Source: Dipteris shenzhenensis
Taxonomy: Eukaryota > Polypodiophyta > Polypodiopsida > Gleicheniales
Length of the DNA: 64,000 nucleotides
Strand: one strand, 5' to 3'
Assembly: GCA_047967505.1 (NCBI GenBank)
Contig: CM106539.1
Shown in pieces: positions 12,316 through 23,827 of the stretch; within the stretch, counting starts at the first letter, position 1; every line of letters begins with the position of its first letter. The notes under the pieces are model-generated. The model did no database searches, was not told where the DNA came from, and saw only the letters and a list, made by a program, of their open reading frames with translations. The translations under genes and the position numbers were made by a program.

Positions 12316-12935
12316 TTTTGGTAATCCTTGGAGGGAGGGGGGGGTCTGGCGGCCCTGGCCGTCAGAACCCCCTGGAGGGGGGGGGGGGGGGAGGGGGGGA
12401 GGGGAGCCGGGTGGGGGAGGGAGGGAGGGGGGGTCTGGCGGCCGTGACCACCAAGACCCCTTGGAGGGGGGAGGGGAGGGAGGGGGTGGGGGAGCGGGAG
12501 CGGAGGGGAGGGAGGGGAGGGGAGGAGGGGTCGAGGGAGGGAGGGAGGGGGGGGCTGGCAGCCATGGCCGCATGAACCCCCTAGAGGGGGGGAGGGGAGG
12601 GGGGGAGGGGAGCCAGGTGGGGGAGGGAGGGAGGGGGGGGGTCTAGCGGCCACAGCCGCCAGGACCCCCCGGAGGGGGGAGGGGAGGGAGGGGGTGGGGG
12701 AGCGAAAGTGGAGGGGAGGGAGGGGAGGGGAGGAGGGGTCGAGGGAGGGAGGGAGGGGAGGGGTCTGGCAGCCGTGGCTGCCAGAACCCCTTGGAGGGGG
12801 GGGAGGGGAGGGGGGAGGGGAGCCGGGTGGGGGAGGGAGGGAGGGAGGGGGGGGTCTAGCGGCCGCGGCTGCCAGGACCCCCTGGAGGGGGGAGGGGAGG
12901 GAGGGGCTGGGGGAGCGGGAGTGGAGGGGGGGGGT
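12316..12935 (+). repeat. G-rich minisatellite block 2 with GC palindromes
   Basis: Five modules of the same design as at 5.1-5.6 kb. Each has a run of G with scattered A, then a GTCTGGCGGCC-type half, then a GGCCGCCAGGACCCC-type half, then GGAGGGGG. The palindromic cores lie near 12345, 12435, 12550, 12640, 12765 and 12855. Alternating spacers contain GGTGGGGGAGCGGGAG or GGGAGCCGGGTGGGGG, giving a two-module periodicity of about 300 bp. Long proline-rich frames on the minus strand (to 12953) are artefacts of this composition. Flanks contain GCTCGCTT words at 12248-12300. Confidence 0.85.
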
Positions 12936-13003
12936 CAGTGCTATATTGTGCAATCCATGTGATACATGGCACCAATGCCATTGTACACATACTCACATAG
13001 AGA

Positions 13004-14241
13004 TTGGCATCAGTGCCATTCTCTAGAAGGTTAGATTAGAAAACTCTCATGTGATAACCTTCACACCAGGAGAATGGCACTAGGGCCATTCACTGCAATC
13101 CATGTGATGAATGGTACTTGTGCCATTCTCCTCAACATCATGGAGGATGGCACTAGTGGCATTATCCTCAAACTTTTACGAAGGATGGGAACTAGTGCCA
13201 TTCTCCTCAAACTCCCCAATTTATGTCTTAAATGGCATTGTTTGGCACTCTTCATAACATCATATAATTGTTGGCAAATGGCACGAATAGCATTCTTTAT
13301 TATAACCATCTTAACTTTGATAATGTGTATATTTTCTCACAGTGTGGGTGTCGGTTTTCATAATGCATATATAAAGTAGCTTCACCTTGGTTATTTTGTT
13401 AATAGAAGTTGCATTGTGGTTGTAATATTTCCTACTACATTTATGATTTTCTATTGTACATTTCATTATTGTTCTATTCATTTGGATTGTTCATTTTCTT
13501 ATGTAGTTTCCCTTGGTTATTTTGTTAATAGAAGATTGCAAGAATGGCTAGCAAGGGGAAAAGAAAGGTTCAAGAGGTGTCAGTTTATGATGGATTTCAT
13601 TCTGGAATAGGACAGTATTTCATTCTGGAATAGGATGATATCAGTGCCATTCTCTAGAAGATTAGATTAGAAAACTCTCATGTGATAACCTTCACACCAG
13701 GAGAATGGCACTAGGGCCATTCACTACAATCCATGTGATGAATGATACTTGTGCCATTCTCCTCAACATCATGGAGGATGGCACCAGTGGCATTATCCTC
13801 AAACTTTTATAGAGGATGGAACTAGTACCATTCTCCTCAAACTCACAATCCATGTCTTAAATGGCATTGTTCGGCACTCTTCATAACATCATATAATTGT
13901 TGGAGAATGGCACAAATAGCATTCTTTATTATAACCATTTTAACTTTGATAATGTGTATATTTTCTTGCAGTGTGGTTGTAGGTTTTCATAATACATATA
14001 TATAAGTAGCTTCACCTTGGTTATTTTGTTAATAGAAGTTGCATTGTGGTTGTAATATTTCCTACTACATTTATGATTTTCTATTGTGTACATTTCATTC
14101 ATTTGGATTGTTCATTTTCTTATGTAGTTTCCCTTGGTTATTTTGTTAATAGAAGATTGCAAGAATGGCTAGCAAGGGGAAAATAAAGGTTCAAGAGGAG
14201 TCAATTTATGATGGATTTTGTTCTAGAAAAGGACGGTATTT
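13004..14241. repeat. 631-bp tandem segmental duplication
   Basis: Copy 1 (about 13004-13620) and copy 2 (about 13641-14241) align throughout with an offset of 631 bp, for example TGCCATTCTCTAGAAG at 13014 and 13645. Each ends in the same coding-like segment beginning ATGGCTAGCAAGGGG (about 13544 and 14165). Divergence is a few percent. Copy 2 runs on into the decayed gene that follows, so copy 1 is probably a duplicated promoter plus first exon. Confidence 0.85.
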
Positions 14242-16003
14242 AGATATATACAATAACAAACTCCAAAGTCTCCATAAAGCGCATTGTTTTGTGAACATAT
14301 AAGGAGCAACTTTTGAAGATGTTGAACAAGTTAAGGAGAAGGAGGATGCCGAGAAAAATAATGTTCCGTGTCTCAAATTTTATACATTGGGTGGCAATGT
14401 GTATCAGTTGGATCCTTCTTGTTTTTATCATGCCCTTCTTGTTTTGATCAGTTGGATCCTTCTTGTTTTGATCATGCAAGGATGAATGCTATAGGAGAGG
14501 ACACGATGATAAGTAGGGGTTGGAATAATGAGCCAAAAAATTAAACTAACCAACATATATTAGAAGGATTTGATTTGGTAACCAAAGGGATAAAGCAAGA
14601 TAATAAAAAGAATAGAAAAGTTTCTAAAAGAACCAAGAAAAGCGATGTCAAGGGATCAAGCTCTCAAGTGTCTCAAAACACCATGAAAGATAAGGCTAGA
14701 GGGATTGGTGAGGAGGAAACAATAGGTGGAAGGAAATAGGGTCAGATGGAACAACAAACATTGGGGATAAAGTGGATGAAGAATCTAAAGATAAAGAGAC
14801 ACCCTTAGGAGGAAAACAGAGAGGTACCAAAATAGTCACATATGGAACAGGCAGTGGAGGTGATGCAATGGGGATTGGTAAGCCACACATAACAGGACAT
14901 GGTGAGAAGTCATCTGAAGCAACAATCATACCGGATAAGAAATTCCAGCCAAATGTTGACTTTAAGTCACTACAAAAGAAATTGGAAAGGAATGACACAA
15001 GTATGACATGCTTGATGGAGTACGCAGAGTACTTTCCATTTGATTTGGAGTTTGAGGTTTTGATCCCAGTGATGAATTGCTTTAGGGCACCAAGCCAAAA
15101 TGTGTACAAGAATTGACCCTCAGCTTGTCACTATATTAGTGACTTGGTCAAGAGTTTTGCAATGAATGCACGACATCCAGCAACATGTGCCTATCTTATG
15201 CCTTACCACACAGGCACAAATACTCCTATGTGTAAGGAAGAGATAAAAATGGAAAAGTTAAACTTGGAGTATAATTATTGGATTCTCTCGTAGGGCAGCA
15301 TTCAATTTATACTGCAAGGATGTTTATAACTAAAGCACATGGAGAAGCCTTCAATACAAAAGGGTTTCTATACATGGAGGAAGGTGAGAATTGTTGTCAA
15401 CGTGCCAATTGAATCAAGTCGTAAGATATCATCAATGGCCAATATGGAGACATAGAATGTTTTGAAAAATCAACCATATATCTATATCTTGCAACACCTA
15501 AGGGTGCAATGGGTTGCATTCGGATGACCAAAAAAACCAATCCAAGGCCTTGTCAAAGGGCATAAGGATCGACAAAGTTGGAATGTAAGTAATAAACTTT
15601 GTTTTCTATGAATTATTTATTTCAAGAATGTTTATGGTTTTGTAAAAGAATTGATAGTAGTGTCAATCCCTTGATGTGAGAATGGCACTTCTCGTTACCA
15701 AGTCATGTTTTTGACATGGTAATGGGAGAATGGCAGTACTAATGCCATTCTTATCTCTATTACATGATTTGGATTAGAAGAATGCCTAAGATCTTTTTGG
15801 TTTTTTTTATAAATTTTGTAGGAGTTGCAAGCGTGTTGATGGGCATAAACTTTGCTACCAAGGACACACACATGGTCACATACGATCATGACATTAAAAA
15901 AGAAAAACTTTTGATACATGCACAATTTGACCTCTTTGACACCAGAAATGAGATCAGAAGGCCCAAAAACCTTGAAAATGTTTGCAAACATGGGTACCTT
16001 TAG
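14165..16003 (+). pseudogene. Decayed multi-exon gene, family unrecognised
   Basis: A coding-like region starts with ATGGCTAGCAAGGGG at 14165, encoding MASKGKIKVQEESIYDGF. The same start, encoding MASKGKRKVQE, is present in the upstream duplicate. The frame is soon broken by an in-frame TAA and frameshifts, then resumes in pieces. One piece is lysine-rich (about 14560-14735). Another is the longest clean frame, 14772-15116, with a glycine-rich stretch and the words FKSLQKKLERND and EYFPFDLEFEVL. Further fragments run to about 15580, where AAT/GTAAGTAA looks like a splice donor. A matching acceptor lies at about 15817 (TTTTGTAG before GAGTTGC), followed by an exon reading GVASVLMGINFATKDTHMVT and on to a stop at 16003. 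I do not recognise the protein. The pattern of a duplicated 5-prime part, stops and frameshifts indicates a dead gene, perhaps transposon-derived. Confidence 0.4.
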
Positions 16004-16975
16004 ATGAAATCCCAAAATGCCATCTGGGAAAAACGTTTTTGGCACTCTATCTTTATAGCTCACTGACGAGCTATTGTTTCAAGCTATTTATGCTTGGCTC
16101 AACCAGGAATGCAATGATGTTTGGCTACTGCTTGCTTGTCTTTGTAGTTTAATGGTGGTGATCTATCGATCCAAGGTATTTATGATGAGATCTGGTCCTC
16201 TAATAGAACTAGGTTCATGGTTCCCATTGAGTGTTTCCTATGTTTATGAAATATATTACGTGGTTTTATTATTATTTATACTTGCATGGTGATATGCAAG
16301 AATTATAACTAGCCACTAGCTATGAAAGTAACACATAAAAATACTTGAAAAACTCGCAAACTCGCAAAATGTCAAAACCCAAAAGGGAAAGCATAAGCAA
16401 ATGAGTATCACCTTGCAATAAAAAGTGAACACCTATTGTCTTTACAATTATGGAGAAATGGATCAAATAATATGAAGAATAAAGAGCTAAAAGAGATCAG
16501 GATACAAAAGGTTCGCAAAGGACAACAAAGATAAGAAGTATCCCCAAGAGTTATCAGACATGCCAAATAAATGCACCATTGATTGGTTGAAACAAACTCT
16601 TGAAGCTACTAGTTGAAGAGCGGATATTGGGACAAACAGGGAGGAGGAATTTGCATAAGGTTGTGACCTAAAGGTATGTAATCATTTTTCTTTTATTTTA
16701 CATTTGTATACAACCTTTTTATATAAGCTAATGAGAATCTACTACCTTTGCAATCCATTGGTTCAATGCAATGTGGGTGTATGGTAATCATTATCGAGTA
16801 GAGAAAATTGATGTACGATGCAACATGTGATTGAGGAGTCATGTCCAATTTTTCACAAGAGCATGGCGAAGGTTGAGACTCGTGGCCATACAAGCTATAA
16901 CACCTATTTCATTAATTTTGGACTCGTACACTGTCTAAATTCATTTTGTGAGATAATTTTGGATAAAACATTTAA
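16004..16975. other. Unassigned sequence
   Basis: Nothing I can support. Short frames such as 16074-16292 (hydrophobic, plus) and 16693-16893 (minus) lack context and recognisable motifs. Confidence 0.4.
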
Positions 16976-16979
16976 AAAA

Positions 16980-17275
16980 AAGAGGCTCTTATAAAACAAA
17001 ACATTGAGTCAAAAAGGAAGATTTTAAAAAATCAAATTAGAAAAAATGATGTGAGATGTTATTAAAACTAGAGTACATTAAAAATAGAGGACATCACATT
17101 GTTAAAAGAGACAAAAAGTAAGATTTTAAAAATCAAATTAGAAAAAATGGTGTGACATGTTATTAAAACTAGAGACAAAAAGTAAGATTTTAAAAAATCA
17201 AATTAGAAAAAATGGCGTGACTTGTTATTAAAACTAGAGTACATTTCAAAAAGAGCACATCACATTTGTACAAGA
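16980..17275. repeat. AT-rich tandem repeat, three partial copies
   Basis: A segment starting AAGATTTTAAAAAATCAAAT and ending GTTATTAAAACTAGAG recurs at about 17018, 17120 and 17184 with variable truncation between copies. Confidence 0.7.
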
Positions 17276-17587
17276 AGTAGATCATATAACTCAAAGCCAT
17301 ATGGTGTCAAAAAACACCTTAATACAGTCTCTCTTATCATCTTAATCACCCAAAGTCTAGAAGATCTCATCATTGGTCTCTCTTATCTTCTCAATAACCC
17401 AATCTTTCACTGCCTCCATAGCTGTATCCTCAACATAATTACATGCAAAGAAGAAATTTAAGCAATCGCAAATTGTTTCTTTAGAATTTCTCCGTGAGGC
17501 TCTTATTGTTCTCTCAGCATCCGCATCAAATCACCCATGATGAGAGCTGCGATAACAAAGGTTACTTAAGAAGTCTAAGAGATCTTG

Positions 17588-17830
17588 TCATGCTTTTATC
17601 ATACGTCTTAAAAGTCTTTCACTCTCTGCTATCTTGAGAGTCTCCTCCCTCTCTGCGTGCCTTTGTGCATCAAATTCCTCTCTCTCCATGTGTGTCAAAG
17701 GAGAACCTTGTCGAATTCGAGCCTCTCTCTGTGCTCCTTGGTCAGCAATCCATTCTTTGAGACTGTTAATTCTGAACTCCACGTCTTCGACAATGCCAAG
17801 AAGTGTTGAATTCTCCCCACCCTCTCCTCC
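17588..17830 (-). pseudogene. C-terminal fragment of a charged, helix-rich protein
   Basis: The minus strand carries an open frame ending at 17588. From about 17782 it encodes MEFRINSLKEWIADQGAQRE and then a run of alternating acidic and basic residues (EREEFDAQRHAEREETLK), predicting a long helix or coiled coil. The frame stays coding-like for a further 15 or so codons upstream of that methionine. I do not recognise the family. It lies head-to-head with the RNase H fragment at 17895, so it could be debris of another mobile element. Confidence 0.35.
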
Positions 17831-17894
17831 TACCTATCTTGGACTATCGAGAAACTTGGGATGTCCGAATTTTAGTCTTGGTGTGATGACATCT

Positions 17895-18272
17895 TGGATC
17901 CTTCAATTTGATGGAGCTTACAAACCTTCGACCAAGGCTACTGGCATGGGTGTGAAGTTCACTTCACCAAGTGGTGAGAAGTATTGTTAAAGCAAGTCTG
18001 CACCTGCAAGTACTTGCAATTGAGCTAAGTACTCGGTGCTCATTTTTGGGCTACAAAAGCCACAAGAACATCATGCCAAGCAACTTGAAGTGCAAGGAGA
18101 TTCTCAACTAGTGTGTGAACAGGTTAGTGGAAGGTGGAAGGTGTGGAGCAAAGGCTTGGTTCCATGACATCAACAAGCATTGGAACTTTGCAACCAATTT
18201 GAAGAGGTAAAAATTCAGCATATCCCTCGAGCTCGAAATCTAGTTGCTGATTTCTTGGCATGTGAAGCTTGT
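17895..18272 (+). pseudogene. Decayed retroelement RNase H domain
   Basis: One frame gives the order expected of a retroelement RNase H. It opens with a beta-strand bearing the first catalytic Asp (LQFDGAYKPSTKATGMGV), then AKYSVLIFGLQKPQEHHAKQ, then GDSQLVCEQVSGRW with the next Asp, then IQHIPRARNLVADFLACEAC with the last Asp. In-frame stops occur at about 17988, 18028 and 18159, and the catalytic Glu position before AKY is lost. This type of RNase H accompanies Ty3/gypsy polymerases. No reverse transcriptase precedes it here, so the piece is isolated. It could belong to the same dead element as the gag downstream after rearrangement, or to another element. Confidence 0.6.
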
Positions 18273-18334
18273 ACTTCAATCACACATGACGCGAGTGGAA
18301 GCACCACCTCAACAAAGCCGCAAGCCATGAAGGA

Positions 18335-18395
18335 GGGTGATCATTTGTAAGGAATGCAAAGGTTGTGGTCATTATGAAACTAAGTGTTGGGCATA
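18335..18395 (+). pseudogene. Possible zinc-knuckle remnant
   Basis: A reading frame gives CKECKGCGHYETKCW. It resembles a disturbed CCHC knuckle: Cys-x2-Cys, then His-x4-Cys with shortened spacing. It sits between the RNase H fragment and the gag and may be a third scrap of retroelement coding sequence. Confidence 0.3.
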
Positions 18396-18843
18396 CTTGA
18401 TACGAGTTCACCGACTTTGGAAGATCATCAGAAAGGTCCTCAAGGACATTGCTCAAAAGAAGTATGCCAGACCACACACCCCTTGAAGAAATAGCATGGA
18501 AACTACAAGAACTGGAAGAAGCTGAAGGTGATGTGCAAGCTCTCCAACTGTTGACATTTGTCATGGCATTCTTTTTTGCCTTGATGAACAACCTTATGCA
18601 GCGTCGTGTCTCTAACCCTCGGTTGTAAAGATGGATGTGATATCATGAGGGTTGGTCCTTTTAAGATTGTCTATGTGCTAGTCTATGCTGAAGATTCTTC
18701 CCGTGCAGTATTTCACAATACACTAGTCACACCTTACCCTGCCTATGTGTGCTTTGTGGAGTTATCTTCACCCGATTTTCAGTTCAAGCTTCCTCTTTCT
18801 ATTGTTTGTCCATAGATAAGCCTCTCTTTTCCATCTTCCAAGC

Positions 18844-20520
18844 ATGGCTGACATTCCCATGTTTTGTGGACGGGTGGAAGAAAATCCAAATGAGTATCTT
18901 GTGGCCTTCAAGCGCCGTTGTGTTTCTCTCAACTTTCTTACTGAAGACAGATGGCTGTTGGTTCTTCCCACATTTCTAGAGGGTTTGGCTCAAGTGTGGT
19001 ATGAGAAGCAGGCCGAAGACGTTCGCCAAAGCTGGCCAAGATTGATAGCAGTGATGATTGAGTATTTCGGCAAAGAAGAGGAGCTAGAGAATGTGTACCT
19101 GTAGCTGGCAAACTTGAAGCAGTCAAAAGGTGAGACGGCGCGTCGATATGTGGATCGAGTGGCCGTGCTCTTGGACCATTTAATTGCCACATAGGAGGAC
19201 AATGTCGGATTTTGAGCTGGAATGACTCAGCATGTGCTAGGCTACCTTGTAGCAAGAGCAAGTGGTGAATTCCGCCTCAAGCTTAAATGGGAGACTTTAG
19301 AAACTATGGTGCTAGCACATGAGATTGCTCAAAAGTTTGATAAAGTTCAGTCTGGCCCCGCTTCAAAGAAGACGATTGTCCCTCCGCAACCCCCTCAATT
19401 CTTGCAACAACAACCTGGGGGGTCTAACTCAGGGGCATACCCCCACCCCTCATCAGGGATGTATCCACCGCCTCCACCTCAAATGTATGGTCCTCCCTTA
19501 GAGGCTTACCCTCAACAAGGTGTATATTCTCACCCTCCGCCTTGAAGATTTCCCCAGCCTTGCCCACAAGCCCCCATCCTTTCTACTCCCTCGGCCCCTC
19601 TAGCTAAAGAGGCCCCCCCTGCAATAGAACCTGGAGTCAATGACCTAGCAAATGCCCTGAATGATCTTCAGCTTGAGATGGTGGGCATCAGAAATCAAGC
19701 CAACCACCCTCCAAGAGACCGTGCTAATGTTGTATGCTATGAGTGCCACCAGAAGGGTCATTATCACATGGAATGCCCCAATATTCCAAGGGTGAATCTT
19801 CTAAGTGAGTCTGGCACTGGGGATTCTGATATAGAGATCCTTGACCTCGGGAAAAGAAGTCGTACCATCTCAGACCCCTCTGAAAACCGTGGACCGGGCC
19901 GCCCCAAGAAGAAGGTGTCCTTCTCACAGCCCTCTAATGCTGAGATGGCAGACCCACCAACAGAGAAGACTAAAAGATCCCACAGAAGTAAGTGGTCACC
20001 CTTGGATTTTCCCATCGGCTCGGGGCAAGAAGACTATTCAGTTGTTCAGGACCTTGCTCATCGTTCTTTGAGCATCACGCTCCCTCAACTAATAGCATTA
20101 AGCCCTAAGGTGAGATGTGAGCTGCAGCAAGGGCTCTCAACAAGGAGGAACAAGAAAAAGGGAAAGGTAAGAGAGGTATCCTCTATCTCTGAAGAAATCG
20201 ATCGGCACCCACATACAGTCAATGTCATCATAGATAATTGCCATGTCAAAAATGTGTGTGCTAATGGGGGAGCTGCATGTAATATCATGGTGCCCTGAAT
20301 CATGAAGAAATTGAATTTGAAATGTACAAGGCGTTCCTCCACTTGCATCAAGGTAGCAGATGGTCGACGACTCGCCACCCTGGGAGTCATTGAGGATTTG
20401 CCCATCACTGTCAATGGGTTGACCACCACTGTCAATTTCTATGTAGTGGACTTTGAAGATACAGGCAGGAGTTACCCAACCATACTCGGGAGACCATGGT
20501 TGAGAAGAGGGTGGCCATGA
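18844..20520 (+). pseudogene. Ty3/gypsy-type Gag and protease, decayed
   Basis: From ATG 18844 the frame encodes a retrotransposon Gag capsid-like segment (MFCGRVEENPNEYLVAFKRR ... FLEGLAQVWYEKQ). A proline/glutamine-rich linker follows (about 19375-19650). A CCHC zinc knuckle, CYECHQKGHYHMEC, lies at about 19736-19777 and would bind RNA during particle assembly. From about 20215 to 20515 there is an aspartic-protease-like domain (VIIDNCHVKNVCANGGAACN ... PTILGRPWLRR). The active-site Asp expected before GGA is Asn (AAT for GAT). Premature stops include TAG at about 19102 and 19194, where CAG is the likely parent, and TGA at about 19213, 19543 and 20296, where CGA or a similar codon is likely. 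No RT or integrase follows and no LTRs were found. The copy is dead and partial. Confidence 0.8.
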
Positions 20521-20599
20521 AGCTAGCTTACAACATGAAGTTGACAAGGTGAGGTAGAGGTAAGTGAGGGCGAGAGCAAAGTTTGGTCATCTAGAAAGA

Positions 20600-22020
20600 A
20601 AATAGTGCAAGTCGTATATAAAGCAAACCTTGAAACATAACACTTGAATGTTCATTTAGTGTAAAGAAAAGGGTGGGGGGGTTACGTGCATGGGAATAAA
20701 GTGTAGCTTGAATAAATTTTAAAGGTTGGATGTAGAGAAGTCACAGGGAAGTAGAAAGTAAGAGTGAGGCCATAGGAAACCTTGCCACAAGGTTGGCAGC
20801 AAGGGAGTCCATTGCTTGACCATTGCCAAGTAATGAGCAATCGCAAGCAAGAAAACTATGTAGGAAGTAAAGGCGTGACCAATATAAGCCATGCAATAGT
20901 TACGTAGCAAGGAGTCTAAAGAGGTTAAGATAAGGAAGGGGCCAAAAAATGCAGGCAGAAAAGCTATAGGTTAAGAGGAGAGAGCCATCAAAGGGTTGGG
21001 AAAGGGGGGGATAATAATTCATTTTAAAGAAATTATATACCATAAGATTTCTGCCTCCAATGAACAACATTTTTACCACTATTTTGTGATCGGCCCTATG
21101 GTTCACCATTTCTACCTTTAATCTCCTCTCGATGAGGAGAAAGGAGGGATGCAACATTAAAACAACATCAGCTTTGTAAAAGCATTGAGGAGAGTAATGT
21201 TGATCTTCCCTGCACATTTGGTAGAAGAACATAATTAGTTCGACATCAAAGGCATGGGAAACATCTATAAGAACTTTCTGACTATTGCTTAAAATGCATT
21301 TTTGGATCATTTTACATAGAGATCAAGAATTCATGTAGGAAAATGACTACCTTCTCTCACTAAGCATAAAATTTCCTATCTTCTTAGCATTGAAGCAAAT
21401 TATCCTGGGTGTAGCAAATAGATGAAAGAATGATTATAAATTTTCAATTGAAATAGGGGGTCGAACATCACAGAGCACTACAAGACATGGGTCTTGTTCC
21501 GATGCTATGTATCGATGCTTCACAGGAGTGGGCAAAAAAATTATAGGTATGGTCAGGGAAGGTGTTGGTATAGATGACAAAATGCTAGTCAGCATGTGCA
21601 TCAATATGCACTTTGGTATAGGAATTGGTATATACCACCGCCTATATTGATGTGCATACCGACAACTATTGACGTTTGCACCGACACATATCATCATTGA
21701 TACTGACTCTAGGTTAAATTTTCCTTACCAACAGTTTTACAAAATGTTGTTTCTAAGGGGATCCAAAATAATTTTTTACTACAACTTTGGTCATTTGAAA
21801 TATAAGGGTCATTTGAAATATAAAATATATTAGAGTTTATACACCAAATTTAAGATCAAAATACTCATATCTTGATGGTGAACTTAACATACAAATGTAC
21901 AAAATGCCACTATAAAAATGAGAGGGCCAAAGATATAGGATGTCAAAATAATCAATATGTAGCATTTACATTAACGGCTTTCTTGTGCCAAATAATTCTA
22001 TCTCAAGGTTTACGTATAAT
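20600..22020. other. Unassigned sequence after the gag-protease remnant
   Basis: No RT, integrase or other coding domain is visible on either strand. A GGGTGGGGGGG run lies at about 20669. The composition is otherwise ordinary. Confidence 0.4.
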
Positions 22021-22021
22021 T

Positions 22022-22145
22022 GATCGCCTATATCATCATCCTCTATTGTATGTATACCTAAGAGTTGATCCTCTAGTTTACCCTATATTGTATATCATCA
22101 TCCTCTATTGTATGTATATCATCATCCTCTATTCTATGTATACCT
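22022..22145. repeat. Short tandem repeat of CATCATCCTCTATTGTATGT
   Basis: Three to four degenerate copies of ATCATCATCCTCTATTGTAT, with a TACCTAAGA-GTTGATCCTC piece that also matches sequence immediately right of the LTR element at 23828. The LTR element therefore inserted into this local repeat. Confidence 0.6.
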
Positions 22146-22150
22146 AAGAC

Positions 22151-22410
22151 TGAAGGACAAATTGATGTAATGGGGTGTACCTAGGGGTACAAGGGTTGGG
22201 TGTTGGTTAGTGTGACCAGGTTTGGTTGTAGAAGGTCTAGGTAGAGATTCATGGAGATGGTGGCATGATTATAGGATCTTGGTGGCTTCTGCTATCACAA
22301 CATCTATGATGTTCGCTAGATGTATCTTGGTGCCTACATATTGGGCTCTCCACTCTTCAATAAACTCTCCATTTGCTTCATTCCCTTGTCTCCTTATTGT
22401 TGTTACATCA
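22151..22410 (+). repeat. 5-prime LTR of the non-autonomous element
   Basis: Starts TGAAGGACAA and ends TTACATCA. Its partner is at 23555-23827, which is about 13 bases longer through small indels. Confidence 0.85.
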
Positions 22411-22412
22411 TG

Positions 22413-22425
22413 TGGTATTAGAGCC
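22413..22425 (+). other. Primer-binding site (initiator tRNA-Met type)
   Basis: TGGTATTAGAGCC, two bases after the LTR end. It differs by one C-to-T change from the TGGTATCAGAGCC seen in the copia elements of this window. Confidence 0.8.
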
Positions 22426-22889
22426 ATGACCATCCTTCTAAATTCCTTGAGTCCTCTTTGATTCCCCTAGATTCTTCATCTTCCCCAAATAGAGTTTTCC
22501 TCTTCCACCTTCCTTCCTAATTTTCCTTAAGCTTATTCTCTCTCTCTAAAGCATCATTTTGCGAGCCCTCTAATATGGGTACTCCTCTTAGCTAGACAAA
22601 TATATGGTTTAGAGGAATTAAGCAATAGTCATGTCTGATGCCCATCCTGATAGCTTCTTCAATCGATGAAATTTTGCATAATTCCATGTGCTAGAGTCAT
22701 ATTTCGTCAATTCCCCATAGCAACAACTTGGAGACCCTATGAGCTAGCTATAGTTCAAATTTGAGCCCAAATGCTTTAGTATTCGAGGAGAAATTGACAA
22801 AAAAACCAGTCAAGAATGGTGCACTTCTCACAGATAAACTGACGTGGCATTGTGCATTTCCTTGCTAGTGGATTATCTCTAATGACTTA

Positions 22890-23261
22890 ATGGTCTATGA
22901 AATAGATCTTATGATCGATACTCTTCATAGGTTCTCTACCTTGGCTTTGCCTAAAATGCATGTAATGGTGAAAGGTTATGTGGTTCACTTGAGTAGTGAT
23001 TTGATGAGCATAGATCTAAAGATCAAGGAAGACATTATGTGCCTTAATGGTGATATACTAGCTATACTAACTAGTGATTCTTTTATGGAGATATGTTCTT
23101 GGATGCATGACAAGAAGATTTTGAAGGACAATACATCAAAAGGTCTGGTGATCAAAGGACATGTTGAAGACATGATGATGATCAAGTTTCATACTCCAGG
23201 TTCTCTTGAAAGGGACAAGAGAGGCATCCCCAAAGGATACATTTCAACTTCAATAAATTAA
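22890..23261 (+). CDS. Internal 123-codon frame of the non-autonomous LTR element, unknown function
   Basis: The longest open frame in the element's internal region. It encodes a methionine- and isoleucine-rich protein (MVYEIDLMIDTLHRFSTLAL ... MKFHTPGSLERD-like end). I see no zinc knuckle, protease or RT motif. It may be a gag relic or captured sequence. Coding status is uncertain because the upstream internal region in the same element is full of stops. Confidence 0.35.
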   Translation: MVYEIDLMIDTLHRFSTLALPKMHVMVKGYVVHLSSDLMSIDLKIKEDIMCLNGDILAILTSDSFMEICSWMHDKKILKDNTSKGLVIKGHVEDMMMIKFHTPGSLERDKRGIPKGYISTSIN

Positions 23262-23554
23262 TGAAGACATTCCACATTAGGTTTAGGGCTTGTGTGTGGT
23301 CAATAATGGTTCTCTACCATGGATAGTCCATCCTTAAATGATTGTTAGTCCTTTGTTTGAGGTTTTACCTTGTTGGACCCATGGAGATTTCCATACATAT
23401 TCATTGTCCAATCCTCCAGTTGTTGGACCCATGGCTTGTCCTAGCAGTGAGTCACAGGTTGGGGCCATGTGTGTTTCCACATGATGATGGGCAAGCCATG
23501 GAGCATCCCATGTACTACTGCTGATGGATGAGGTCATCAATTTGTAGGGGGGAA

Positions 23555-23827
23555 TGAAGGACAAATTGATGTAATGGGGTGTACCTAGGGGTACAAGTGT
23601 TGTATGTTGGTTAGTGTGACCACGTTTGGTTACAGAAGCTCCTAGGTGTGATTGAGAGATTCATGGAGATGGTGGCATGATTATAGGATATTGGTGGCTT
23701 CTACTATGAAATCATCTATGATGTTCACTGGATGTATCTTGATGCCTATATATTGGGCTCTCCACTCTTCAATAAACACTCTCCATTTGCTTCATTCCAT
23801 TGTCTCCTTGTTGGTATTGTTCCATCA
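23555..23827 (+). repeat. 3-prime LTR of the non-autonomous element
   Basis: Begins TGAAGGACAAATTGATG immediately after the AGGGGGGAA polypurine tract and ends TTCCATCA before the AAGAC target duplication. Confidence 0.85.

Noticed and set aside
12165-12953. 262-codon proline-rich open frame on the minus strand
   Set aside because: It is the complement of the G-rich minisatellite. Equally long frames exist in other phases, and the residue pattern follows the repeat. No domain and no start context.
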